Numbered from the stretch's first letter, positions 19,536-30,080 are shown. The stretch is DNA of 46,605 nt from Chara braunii (GCA_003427395.1 BFEA01000236.1:231233-277837); one strand, 5' to 3'. Notes: a model not told the origin generated them from the sequence alone. Numbers and translations: made by a program.

Positions 19536-19722
19536 AGACAAAAGATAGGAACGATAACTATTACCCTAAGGAATCAGACCAAGAAACACCATAACCAGCA
19601 CCACCAATTGGCAATTGGAAGAAAGAATGTCAGGTAAAGTCTATCAAACAGGAAGTAGAAGTAGAACGAGAATCTCAACGGACACTAGCCTAATTCCAAA
19701 ACGTCGCGTTTCGGAAGTCCCA

Positions 19723-20667
19723 TCACGCAGAGTCTGAAGGCACTTCTTCCACCGACACCGCCGCCCCTTCCTCCATCGCCTCCTTCCTACGACTTTGCCC
19801 CGAACCACTGCCCTCATGCTTCTCCCCCTCCTCCCCGAACATCGTAGTCACATAGAGTTGCACCAATTCTTTTGACGTAGCATCAATAGTCGAATACTGA
19901 ATCCCTTCTTCCTTACATAACAATTCCAATCCGGACTTCTTTAACCCCTTCATCCGCTTTCTCTCATCCTGTGAACGTATAAAGTGATCATTAGCCTTCC
20001 TTACACTTCCATCCGCACGCGGCATACGACCAGGCATCATTTTGACCCTGCCCTTCCCCCCCGAACGGAAACCCGTCCTCACCACCCCCTCCAACCTTTC
20101 TTTCAGATTCGTGTTTGTTTCCCTTGGTGTGCTACCTGCCCCCGTCTCGGTAGTCAACTTACTCATTCGTTCCTTCAATTTTAGCAGCTTCGTCTTCGTT
20201 TCTACCCGTTTTGTCTCTGCATCTGCACGCTTTTTCTTCAATCGGTCGACTTCCGATAGGTCACAATTTCATCTTTCCTGCAGGTTAAGCAATTATGCCC
20301 ACAAGCTTCAGACCTTTTCAGGAGTGCTCACCATACGTGATCTCACACTTGCGCATCCTTCAAAGATAGAGGTTTCCACATTGATGCTTCCTCATTTATT
20401 ACCAGGGCGTAATACCTCATTGCGTCAGAGTCGGGCCACCTCCTCGGTATCTTTATTGCGCAACAGCTCCATCTTCGTACTTAACTCCTCCACTTGTTTG
20501 GCAAAATCACTCTTTCCCAAATTCTCCCGACACTCCTTTACCTCACGAATCTCTCAATGTAGAGCCGCCAAGTCCGACTTCATCTTCCGTTTTAGGTCTC
20601 ATACTGCTTCTTGTCTTCTCAATTCAACATTCTCCCGTTGCAGTCGGTCAATCATCTCCTGCAAGCC
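19723..20667 (-). pseudogene. PLE-associated coiled-coil protein (ORF1-like), many CGA-to-TGA type stops
   Basis: One minus-strand frame reads as heptad-rich protein for 315 codons: QEMIDRLQRENVELRRQEAV, later DFAKQVEELSTKMELLRNKD, KKKRADAETKRVETKTKLLK, then a basic region and SGLELLCKEEGIQYSTIDAT, which has the look of a SAP-like helical motif. Seven stops interrupt the first ~143 codons (six TGA, one TAA); the final 172 codons are open to the stop at 19723. The absence of frameshifts with many TGA suggests CpG-type decay of Arg codons. Position just upstream of the endonuclease suggests an ORF1 or N-terminal part of the same element. Function in nucleic-acid binding is inferred only. Confidence 0.5.
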
Positions 20668-21272
20668 TGAAAACAAGGGTCTACAGGCCTTGTGTCTTTT
20701 CAGCCTAAATCAGGGTCTTTCCGGCCCTTAGTCTTTTCAGCCTGAAACTGAGGGTCATTTTCAAGCCCTCGTAAGATCAACCTGTCCTGAAACTCAGGCA
20801 CCAGACCAGGGTTTTAGCTCAAGCCATTTTTGCCTATTTTCAAGAGAACCTTTGTTTGAGCTTCAACCCTAGGGTGTGGCACGTTTTGACATTGGCAAGA
20901 GCAGCCTCCTGGACGGGCCAACACTATATAAGAGTGGCCCGGCCTGTAGGCTGCAGGTAGTTCATAGGGACTTCCTAAGCACTTCATGTGCAGTTTAGGA
21001 GGCAGGAGGTAGTCTTCAGGATTCGGCAGCAGCACTCTGGAGGAGCGTTGCAGTAGTAGTGGCAATGTTAGCAGTAGTCTTCAGTGTTGGGCGCTAGTAA
21101 CGTTAGCAGTAGTCTTCAGCGTTGGGTGCCATAGAAGCTAGAGTAGTACTAGAGAAAGAGAGATTGGGCGGAGGCTAGGGAGACTTACCTGCAGCGCCAT
21201 CGCTCCAGCTTCGTCTTCGAGGCACCTGCAGCAGATCGCCATCCTCACAGGTTAGTACCTGGCTACGTGACA
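20668..21272 (+). mobile_element. LTR- or promoter-like segment with TATA box
   Basis: Begins TGAAAACAAGGG where the coiled-coil ORF is cut and ends near GTGACA. It holds repeated TCAGCCT(G/A)AA blocks (20690-20800), a strong TATA box CTATATAAG at about 20930 and GTTAGCAGTAGTCTTCAG repeats (21068-21120). This resembles a U3-R-U5 layout. I found no target duplication, no primer site and no second copy, so a solo LTR or a host promoter fragment are both possible. Confidence 0.35.
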
Positions 21273-21273
21273 C

Positions 21274-21355
21274 CCGCGGACTAGGCCGCGGGCATTTCGG
21301 CCGCTGCGGCCGAAAAAGTCAGCCGCGGCCTCGGCCAATGAGGCCCAGTCCGCGG
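21274..21355. repeat. GC-rich nested inverted repeats
   Basis: CCGCGGACTAGGCC (21274-21287) pairs with GGCCCAGTCCGCGG (21342-21355) with one mismatch. Inside, TTTCGGCCGC and GCGGCCGAAA (21295-21315) form a perfect hairpin. The surroundings are AT-rich. Confidence 0.8.
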
Positions 21356-21703
21356 CCTGATTTTTCAATATATTTTTTTTACCCCTAAAAATACGTAAAA
21401 AATATAAAAACATATACTAGGGGTGAAGGGCTTGGATAACCCTACAATCCTATGTTTTTTATTTTGGAATCTGATTTCGTTTAAGATTTAAAAAAAATAA
21501 AAAACGAAATTAAATTTAAACAAAATATTTTAAAAAAATAAAACGAAAAGCAGGATTTTTTTTTTGGCAATTTTTATCATGAGGGATACGGTTCCTGAGT
21601 TGTGCTGTATTTTTTTTAGAAAATGATTTTTAACTTTTTGTAGGGAAATAAGGTGTTTTAAAAAAATGAAGATGCAAAAATTTGAAACAAATAAAGAAAA
21701 AAA

Positions 21704-21735
21704 TTGTTGATTGATTGATTGATTGATTTGATTGA

Positions 21736-21774
<39 letters not shown>

Positions 21775-21777
21775 TGA

Positions 21778-21843
<66 letters not shown>

Positions 21844-21868
21844 AGTGTGTGTGTGTGTATGCATGTGT
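21704..21868. repeat. (TTGA)n array passing into (GT)n
   Basis: ATTG/TTGA tetranucleotides with occasional extra T from 21704 to 21818, then GT repeats. Further GA and GT blocks run to 22010. Nothing coding is seen from 21360 to 22300. Confidence 0.95.
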
Positions 21869-22302
21869 GTGTGAGAGAGAGAAAAAAAAAAAAAGCGGAG
21901 AGAGAGAAAGAGAGTGAGAGAGAGAGAGAGTGTGCGTGCGAGGGTCTGTGTGTGTGCGTGTGCGGGTGTGTGTGTGTGTGTGTGCGTGCTCGGGTGGGTG
22001 TGTGTGTGTGTATATAAAAATCAGATCCCACGGCAAATCCATGCCATGCACCCCACCACCACGGTGGTACACTAGGCCCTGGTCATGTCCAAACTAACTC
22101 TCTTCACTGCCGCTTTCCTTCTCTGAGGCTACCTCATAGAACATTCGCAGCTTATCATGACCAGCTTTCCTAGAGTCCCACAAAGGATGGAGGGCATGGG
22201 GGAGGCCGGGGGGCACACCAGGACAACACACCTAACAGGCAAACCAAAAAAACAAAATCCCCGAAGAAACAAGACCGAAAAAAACAAAAACTGATGAAAA
22301 CA

Positions 22303-22358
22303 AGATTGTTTCGTCGGAGTTGCCCTGACTCATCAGGAGGCTGAACCGTGGACAATCT
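22303..22358 (-). ncRNA. Type III hammerhead ribozyme motif with intact catalytic core
   Basis: On minus, AGAUUG-UC (stem III and cleavage site), then CACG-GUUCAG-CCUC (stem I, weak), CUGAUGA, stem II GUCAG/CCGAC with loop GGCAACU, GAAA, and CAAUCU closing a perfect 6-bp stem III. CUGAUGA, GAAA and the UC cleavage site match the hammerhead consensus. Stem II has one mismatch and stem I only two pairs, so activity may be weak. The related motif at 38445-38500 has complementary strengths and a compensated stem III. Such ribozymes occur in small non-coding retroelements (retrozymes) and satellites. Confidence 0.65.
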
Positions 22359-22650
22359 GCGGAATCCCCGTATTTGATGGTTTGGGTCATGAACCCTTTG
22401 ACCCATGTTGAAGGCAGACTGTCCCCAAGCGGGACATAGCAACGGGCAGCAACCCTGTGGAGCACCAGGCAACACAGTAAAGGCAACCCAACTGCTTATC
22501 GCCAAAGACGACTGCAAGGAACGGCAGGGCAAGCGGACGAGCAGCTGGGCAACCGTGCAGTGAAGCGCAAGGAAACATCAGCAAGGCGACCGGACTACAA
22601 GGCACGCAAGCAAGTAAAGGACGAGGAAGGCCAACAGGGCAAGCAGACGA

Positions 22651-22686
22651 CAATTAATCAATCAACCAACCAACCAATCAACCAAC

Positions 22687-22717
<31 letters not shown>
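22651..22717. repeat. (AATC)n/(AACC)n tetranucleotide array
   Basis: CAAT and CAAC units, followed by T-rich DNA, C and A runs (22765-22813). Confidence 0.9.
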
Positions 22718-22718
<1 letters not shown>

Positions 22719-22938
22719 ATTTATTTTTTTATTTTTATTTTTATTTTTGTCACACACCAAAAACCACCCCCCCCCCCAAAAAAAAAAATTATTTTTTTTT
22801 TTTTTTTTTTTACAGGGTGATAACGGTCGACGTGCGCAGGCTGCACGAGCGCGCCATTTTCCTGCACGCGCCCCTGCCCGGGCCTGGCATGGTCACGCAC
22901 AAACTCGGTCGCACGGCCTCCTCGGCCGCGGCCGACAG

Positions 22939-23050
22939 TGTCACGTAGGTACCTGGCATATGAGGGAGAGAGAGAGTTCTTCTTCTTCCTCTTCTCAGTA
23001 CACCATCTCCCTCTCACCCTCTCGTTATCTGACTTCACTGCATCAGCAGA

Positions 23051-23120
<70 letters not shown>

Positions 23121-24491
23121 TGACATTGGATCTAAACTCGACATTGGACTTCAGACATTTTGACGAGGGATTATTTGGGACTTGTAACGAGACTTGGTGT
23201 TGACGACTTTCCCATCTTTCCCCTCCTCTTCTCTGTCTGATCCCCTCCTCTTCGTATGTGCATGAACTGGACCTGGCGCCTCTTCCTGGTATAGCGCCAG
23301 GCTCCCTTGAGTCCCTTCACACCGTGTGGTGAGAATGATGTATGTTTGGTCCACTTTGCAACATTGATTGGGCTAGTCATTAGTATTCTAGTATTCTGCT
23401 GCGCTTTCTTGCACTATGTGATAGAGGTCGGTCCTGGTCAGGTCAAGATTTGTATCTAAGTCTTCCCTGCGCTATAAAGCACCATTTTGTATGTATCGGA
23501 ATGCACATTGCTTGTTGAGATTCCACTTGCACTGCATTGTTCATTCAGTCCTTTTTATCATATTGCGGATCCTCGGTTTTACATGTACATCGCCCAACTG
23601 GGCATATAACACTAGGTCTAGGCGGGTACCAGTCCAGCCAGTCTAAGTCTAGGGCCTGTACGGGCAATATCAGAGTCTGCAATGATGTTTCCCTCCAAAA
23701 GGGAGGAGGTACCGGTTGCTGGGAAGGCCGAGCGGCCTTGAAGTCACTGCCCAAGTGGCAAGCAGGCCGCTATATCTTCAGGTCGGGCGAAGAGCCCAGC
23801 CTCATTGTCGGTGTGCAAGTTTGGCGACATACTACCAGTGGTTGGAGCGTTGGCTTGAGCAGCGCTAGCCTGGAGCAGCGTTGTTGGGGAAGGAGCAAGG
23901 ACACGGAGGAGGAAGAAGGACAAGAGGAAGGGGGAGCGCCAGAGGTACTTATCTAGCTTTGGTGGCAGCCATCTTCATCACCTTGGTGGGCGCTGCAGCA
24001 GAGAGACCCTAGCAGGGGTAGAGCTACACCAAGAAGCTTCGAGGTAGAGTCAGCCATGGCGGCCTGAGCTAGAGCAGCCATAGGTGCTTTGGGTTGTCCT
24101 TTGAGCATCAGGGCAAGGCCCGGTAGTCCGCCATAGCCTCAGCCTATGAGAGTGAAGAGTGAGGGAGACGGCCATGGCTATGGTGGACCTCAAGTAATAC
24201 TTGCAGTAGAAGAGGAACTCGGACATTGATTATGGATCAACCATTCAACACTGTACTATTATTTCTCGTGTGAATAAGAGAGGAGGAGTAAAGGAGGAGG
24301 AGAGTGTTGAGCGGAGAAGAAGAGGTTTGTCATTTGTCTATGCTGGTGTACATCATCTTCGTCTTCTTTCTTTCTTTCTTCTTTTTCTTCTTACCCTCTC
24401 TCTCCTCTCAAGTTCATTCATTTCTTTCTGCAATTGGACGACATTATACTACCTGATGAATGTGTATCTCGAATTGGCCAGGATCATAACA
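22939..24491 (+). mobile_element. Long terminal repeat of an LTR retrotransposon (left border tentative)
   Basis: The right border is set by TAACA at 24487-24491, directly before a primer-binding site. The left border is taken as TGTCACGTAGG at 22939, the nearest TG-starting point after a distinct GC-rich block; it is not confirmed by a second LTR. It contains a GA run (23055-23114), a TATA-like CTATAAAG (23472-23479) and mixed non-coding DNA. I see no stable protein frame. Confidence 0.45.
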
Positions 24492-24492
24492 T

Positions 24493-24504
24493 TGGTATCA
24501 GAGC
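24493..24504 (+). other. Primer-binding site, initiator tRNA-Met type
   Basis: TGGTATCAGAGC is the usual plant LTR-retrotransposon primer site, complementary to the 3' end of initiator tRNA-Met. It starts two bases after the LTR-like CA end, as expected. Confidence 0.75.
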
Positions 24505-25310
24505 GGATTCTACTTGCTGGTGAGAGTTGACTTATCCACCCTAACCCTAGCCTAAGTGGTAATGGCTAACAACTTAGGGTTAGGGTTGGTCCGAAGTGGG
24601 AAGTGGGGCAGTGTGGCTTAGGGAAGCTGCCCCCACCTGGTTAGGTCATGCTAGGTCGGCATTGAACCGGACCAGGTTGTGAGTATGTAAGTGGTGGCGA
24701 GACACATCAAGAGGACTTCATGCGACAAGTTGAGAGAGGCGACAGTGAGAGGCACTCACACCTGGAATCTGACGTAAGGGAGACACTTGGTGACTTGAGG
24801 GCTACCCTCAAGTAGGCGATCTTGAGGGAAGTAGCCATTCTGCATCTATGGACTGCAAGTTATTACTTCGTTCTTCAACATCGGCAGAGGATCTGGCGTT
24901 GCACATTGATGTTGGAAGTGAGACCCTCCTACATGATAGGACACTAGTGTAGAGGTAGCCAATACATGAGGAAGGCGGGGTAAGTTATACTTCACCTCAA
25001 AGCTCAGGCCACTCAGGGAAGTGTCGTGCACCTAAGGGTTGCCCATGTATGCGTGCATGGTATTGTTTGTCCTGTTGGGGTACTTCTGGGTCTCTTTCCT
25101 ACTCCTTTGAAGTCTTGGTTGTGTGCATTGGTGTGCTTACTACTTACTAACCTTCTGGATGTAGAAATGAGGTATCTTGCTTTGAAAGTCATATCTTTCT
25201 ACAGTGCTTTATCTTTTCATCTGTGATTGGATGTAACCTGTAGGTTCTGTCTTGAAGTTGAAATTCATTTTTCAGTACGGTAGAGGCAGAAAGTAGGACC
25301 TTGAGGTACT
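24505..25310 (+). pseudogene. Degraded internal region of the LTR element
   Basis: Just behind the primer site, one frame reads THQEDFMRQVERGDSERHSH and DVRETLGDLRATLK followed by TAG, which could be a remnant of a gag-like helical region. No protease, RT, RNase H or integrase motif is present and no second LTR lies in the window, so the element is truncated. Confidence 0.3.
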
Positions 25311-27639
25311 CTCCTTGGTTGGGATTTGGTCACGATGTCGGGCGGCCCAAGACCAATCGGCCACCCGAAATACTCTTGCGCGGCGTTCCGTACTTCGAAC
25401 GCCGACCAGAGTTGTTAGGGGCGTGGCCGAGGATTTTTGGCCGTGGGGGTTAAGGAAGCCAGATGAAACGGGGGACTCTTGCTTTAGGCCAAGGTGCCTA
25501 GGCAGGGGTTTGAGCTGTCGCTGGGGCCGAACAATAGTGCCCTACGGCCCGACCGTCATCACCTCATAAAATTAGGAAGAAAGGAAAAGGAGAGGGGAGG
25601 GGAGAAGAGACGAAGCCGTCGGGAACGGGGCTCCGTTCCCTGAGGCGCTAGGTTCGCGCGGTCCTTGCGGAAGGAGGCCCCAAAATCGGGTTCAAGTTTC
25701 GATGTCCGCATCGTCGAGTCCGCGCGGTCCGGTGCGGACGCCGGACGGCACAGCACGGGGCTGCTTGAGGTCGGGCAGGTCGATGGAGCCCAAGTTCGAA
25801 AACGGGCGGGAAGGGCACCCACGTTGCGGGAGAGTTCGGGGAAGCGGATTGCTCCTTCGTACCCTAGGACCAACCGTCGCCACGAGCCCCCTGACGACAC
25901 TAGTGGCAATTAAACTGCGGCCGCCACGCGGTGTGCACAGCGTACCAGAGCAATACCGTGAGGTCTGTGTAAGGCAAGATTAAAGGCGGGGAAAAAAATC
26001 GCTCAACCAGCACAAACCCACTCCGGACCCGCCTATGTGTCATGCCTAGGTCGAGTTATAAAGATGGATTGCCTAGGTCGAGTTATAAAGATGGATTCGC
26101 TCTGTGTGCCACAGTAGGCTCCGCACGTCCACATCGCAGTATACACCATCGTCGTCTTCGATCGGGAACGGCGGAAGCGTGCTGCGACGCTCTGGGACAA
26201 GGTCCGAGCTCGGGCCACGGCCCGCGCTTCCGTCCACCGAGATGAAACCTGACTCCATGCAAAGACCAACGCATACCGCCGAAAAAGGATGCACCTAGCT
26301 CTCTTTCTCCGTCTCTCTTTGTAGCTTCAACCTGAACGTGGTGTTGGGCACCCCGGGGTGGGCACATTGAGGTCGGCCACTTTGCAAGGATGTGAATGAC
26401 CGATCTCTCCAAAATTATCCGCCTCCCCTTGGAGTCCCGACCTGCGCACAATGAGAGAGAGAGAGACGGCGGAAGGAGGTTGGCGCGTATCCCGCACACT
26501 CGCGCGGGTTAAGGGCGAATAAAAAGGGGAAGGACCGACACATTCATGCACTCATGCAAGCAATCAACACTCGGTGCTTCCGATCATCAGGCCCGGAGGC
26601 CCATACACTAGAGCCCTCAATGAAACATTCAACATCCATAGACTTTAATACCCGAACATGCATAGCGGATCACCCACACATTGGGATCATGCACACATCA
26701 CACGGGGACAAAGCAGCAATGGAGAAAAAGCTCGTTTTAAAATACAGAATTCTTACGACTGGCCGCTCCAGACCCAGTCCCCAATCCGTCAAAAGTTCAA
26801 AACCACCGACAACCATAGCCACAAGGCCCTGCTGCTGCCGGCATCTGATCTCCACCACCGCTCAATCCCTCCGACTGCCTTACCCCAACCACCGACAACC
26901 ATAGCCACAAGGCCCTGCTGCTGTCGGGATCTGATCTCCACCACCGCTCAATCCCTCCGACTGCCTTACCCCAAGTCTACCGCTAACTCGTCCACCCGCC
27001 GTCACTCTGCCCACCACGGGGCACGTCGAGCCTTTCCGGCGCCGTGGGCTTTGCGCATAGCTTGCGCAGCTTGCAGCCGAGATCAAAGAGAGTGAGAGGA
27101 AGGGGTTGCGAGAATTTATATCGGGGAAAGCGGCGGGGGAGGCTGCGCGAAGCACGGGGCGTAGATGAGCAGGACATAGGAAAGGCAGAGGTTCTAGAAG
27201 GATAGAAGGAGGCGAGTCGGATGACCTGCGTGATTGGGGTGGTCGACCAAGGGGGGGTGCGCTCTCGCCACCACCACATTGCCCCGACCATCCCAATCAG
27301 ACAGCCAATCGTCCGCAGGGAAAGGAGAGGGGGGGGGATCGGACTTCACTTAGGGGGAAGACGAAGAGACATGCCGGAAGGAGACGCGCAGCAAGAAAGG
27401 AAGATGGTGCAGGGATGCAGAGCGGGAGAACGGGTTTATGTGGCGCGCAAAAATTCAAAATTCCTACTCCCGCTAATTCCCAACTGCTTCTTGAATTTCT
27501 TGGCACGGCCGCCGGCCGCTAACCGGCCATGCAAGGCCCGAATTGCATTTTCTACTCCGTCCCTCTATTCGTAAAGGAAAAAGAAATGAAGCCCCGCCTT
27601 TCCCTATTATCTTGAATCCGTACTCCGCCGAGTGCGGAT
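25311..27639. other. GC-rich non-coding stretch
   Basis: No gene recognised. It contains a 27-bp tandem duplication (26044-26097, unit with TAGGTCGAGTTATAAAGATG), a ~87-bp tandem duplication (about 26804-26976, both units with CATAGCCACAAGGCCCTGCT and TCAATCCCTCCGACTGCC) and GC-rich open frames on both strands that overlap without clear coding signal. Confidence 0.5.
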
Positions 27640-28474
27640 CCTGGCTTATCACAGGTAGGACAGAGATGGGTCTTGCTTGGTGCGGTTCCTGCTGGGGGCA
27701 GCACCTCAGAAGGTTGGCGATACATCGCCCAGGTGGGCAGGGCCATAATGATGTGGCTCATTTGGACAGATAGGAACAGTCTGAGTTTCCAGGGAGAAAG
27801 TCTACATGAGATTCACGCAGAGGCCACATTCCAAGCCATGCTCGCTACCACAATCAGAGCGGACTGGACCCGCAGGGTGGTGCAGAGTGACCGGCACACA
27901 GGTCTCGACTGGTTAAGGAAAACCTGGTGTTTGCGGAACATACTCCCCCACATCTCCCCTGCAGGGAAGCCGGTACTGTGTCAATGGATTGAGCAAGGGT
28001 AGAATAGTAGACAGTATTTGGAGAGGGAGTTAGAGGGTGTTTTTTCGTCTGCTCTTTTTCTCCTTTTCTTTTCTTTGGGTTTGTTCTGTTCGAGGCCTTG
28101 AGTGTGGATCGGTTGTTGAACCAGGTGCACTCGGTTCCGGTCAGCAGTCACGGTAGACCACAAAGGGTTGTTGGGGGCAGGAGAGTGTCGGTTATGCCAG
28201 ATGGAACAAGGTTCCTCTCGGCCACATTGGGCCGAGCTTCAGACCGTTTCTAGGTCTGTGGATTAGGATATAATAGGCTAGCAGTAGGACAGGTCAGGCT
28301 AGGAGGAGAGTTAGTTAGTAGGAGTCACAACCGTAGCAGAGATCCTTGAGTCATTGTTGGTCTTTTGATGAAATTTTGCTTGCTGAGTTGTGTATGCATA
28401 AGCTAAACGGGCTGATGCCTCAATTCATTTGTTGATTGGAAATGAAAGGAATGAATAAAAAGAACAAAAAAAAA
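27640..28474 (+). mobile_element. 5'-truncated LINE (non-LTR retrotransposon) 3' end with poly(A)
   Basis: The frame 27673-28002 ends an RT polyprotein: GRAIMMWLIWTDRNSLSFQG is the typical tail behind the zinc-binding reverse-transcriptase module of plant-type LINEs. A 3' untranslated region of ~460 bp follows (stop near 28000) and ends in AAAAAGAACAAAAAAAAAA at 28456-28474. The 5' side is truncated near 27640. The poly(A) runs directly into a U2 snRNA fragment. Confidence 0.7.
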
Positions 28475-28527
28475 AGATATTAAACTGATCTGAACAGAAA
28501 CTACACTTGATCTTAACCAAAAGGCGG
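28474..28527 (-). pseudogene. U2 snRNA fragment abutting the LINE poly(A)
   Basis: On minus, GCCGCCUUUUGGUUAAGAUC, then AAGUGUAGUUUCUGUUC and AGUUUAAUAUC, i.e. about U2 nt 9-62. It shares GUAGUU and CCGCC with the full retro-copy at 1575-1772. It is cut on one side by the LINE poly(A) and on the other by unrelated sequence. Confidence 0.85.
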
Positions 28528-29690
28528 CAAGGCCCTAAGGGTCTGATTCCACTCTACTTACAGAAGACGAATCTGTAACGAAAAAGCTGGGGCCGCTCCA
28601 GTCGGGCCGTAAAAGAAAATGGGGACCCCACTGGCCCGTTTCGTTCGCAGCTTTCACGTGGGTTTTGGCGGTTTTCGATGGGCGGGTTGATTTTGGGGTT
28701 GGAAAACGGTCCACTTACACATACACTACCCGGACCTCCTACGTCGTGCCACACAGTAAACCGAACCACGGACAAACCAGACCACCGAAACGGACACATA
28801 CAATTTCACGCAAAAAAATAGAAAAGTGCCCCTTCTTTTTCGCTGCAGGATAAGGGCCGAGCTCTCTTGCATTTTCCCTTCAGCTTTTTCGGCGCCGTTC
28901 ATTCCCTGCCCGCCACAACTACAAATGTTTCCACTCGCCTCTGAAGCTACCGGGTCCTACGAAATCGGAATACTGTGAGATCCGCCAAAACGCAGCTTTT
29001 TACTAGCCGTAAGTACTATGGGATCAGACGCTAAATGTACCTCATGAGCTGCTTTACCGGCCACGCCGCCCGGGTCAGGCCGCCCGCCCAAACTGGCTAG
29101 GGGGCGCCCAGCGCAATTCGGGCAACATGACTGTGAGAGAGAGAGAAGGGCAGGTGGGGGAAGAGGTATGTCTATTTATGACCCAGCGCCTTCTCCATTT
29201 TTGCCGCAGTTTCTTTCCGTTAAGATCTCTAATGAGGAAGCGGGAGAAGAAGCGGAGGGAAGGAATGATTCAGAAGAGGAAGGGAAATGAGGAAGGACAG
29301 AAGGTGGACGAGCGTGAGGGAGTGATGGCGGAGGAACAAAGGGTGATTAGATGGAGGGAGGAAGTGATACGGATGACAATGGGAGGCCATGAGGGACGAG
29401 AGGAAGAAAGAAAGGAATGATGAGAGGCCAGAGGATGGAGGGAGGAACAGAGGATGGAGGGAGGAACAGATGACGGAGGGAGGAACAGAAGATGGAGGGA
29501 GGAACAGATGACGGAGGGGGTCAACGAGGGACAGGACAAAGGAGGGAGTGACTATCCGGTCTCCTTCTTGTTGGGATTTGTTTTTTTGCCGGTTCGCTTA
29601 CCTTGTTCCTGTCCACATGTGGTCATCCAGATCCAGTTTCCTCCTCCTAAGGCTTGTATTTTGCTGGTTCGTTTATCTTTCTCCTGTCCA
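28528..29690. other. Non-coding stretch with minisatellite
   Basis: No gene recognised. GA-rich DNA from 29130, and a 19-bp minisatellite at 29432-29520. Confidence 0.5.
29432..29520. repeat. 19-bp minisatellite
   Basis: Four full units of AGGATGGAGGGAGGAACAG type with a partial fifth; units alternate GGATG and TGACG variants. Confidence 0.9.
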
Positions 29691-30080
29691 GGCTGCTTGA
29701 TTGATCGACTGATGACTGAGATCGATTGATTAATGGGACAGACTGCTTGATTGATCAATTCACTACTGGGAGGTTGACCGATCACTAATGGTGGTTTAGA
29801 CTGATTGCCGTGCATGTGCACAAGGTCGTTGCCCTCTTTCAAATTGACGCTTTCTCCTGTCAGTGTGTCATTGTCCTCTTTGACGCTTCGGATCATAGCT
29901 CTGCCCGACCTTCGACGTCGTGCACGTGTGTGGCAATCAGTCTAAACCACCGGGTTAGGCCAACATCCCAGTAGTGAATGGAGAGATCAAGCAGTCCGCC
30001 CCATTGATAAACCGTCCCAAGAGCAATCAATAGATCAATCAAGCAGCCAATCCCGTTAATCAATAGATCAATCAATCAGT
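29690..30080. repeat. Fold-back DNA, arms about 29690-29830 and 29911-30050
   Basis: TGGTTTAGACTGATTGCC on the left pairs with GGCAATCAGTCTAAACCA on the right, and CACTACTGGGA with TCCCAGTAGTG. Outer parts are imperfect and grade into ATCA-type repeats that continue to about 30250. Could be a MITE. Confidence 0.75.

Larger units (their letters stand above)
16966..20667 (-). mobile_element. Decayed Penelope-like retroelement with N-terminal GIY-YIG (permuted type)
   Basis: On minus the order is coiled-coil ORF (20667-19723), GIY-YIG endonuclease (19535-19116), linker (about 19115-18700), RT upstream region (18695-17886), and RT core with motifs A (17693-17660), B (17439-17386) and C (17335-17300), ending near 16966. 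In classical Penelope elements GIY-YIG follows the RT; here it precedes it, as in the permuted Naiad/Chlamys-type clades known from animals, protists and green algae. Motifs A, B and C sit in three different frames, and stops occur throughout, so this copy is dead. The 3' end abuts truncated A3; the 5' side meets an LTR-like segment at 20668. Confidence 0.75.

Noticed and set aside
20042-20731. Plus-strand 229-codon Ser/Phe-rich frame
   Set aside because: Antisense of the coiled-coil ORF of the PLE; composition mirrors it.
26554-27296. GC-rich frames with repeated CCCR and TTIATRP blocks
   Set aside because: The repetition comes from an ~87-bp DNA duplication and the frames overlap on both strands; coding not supported.
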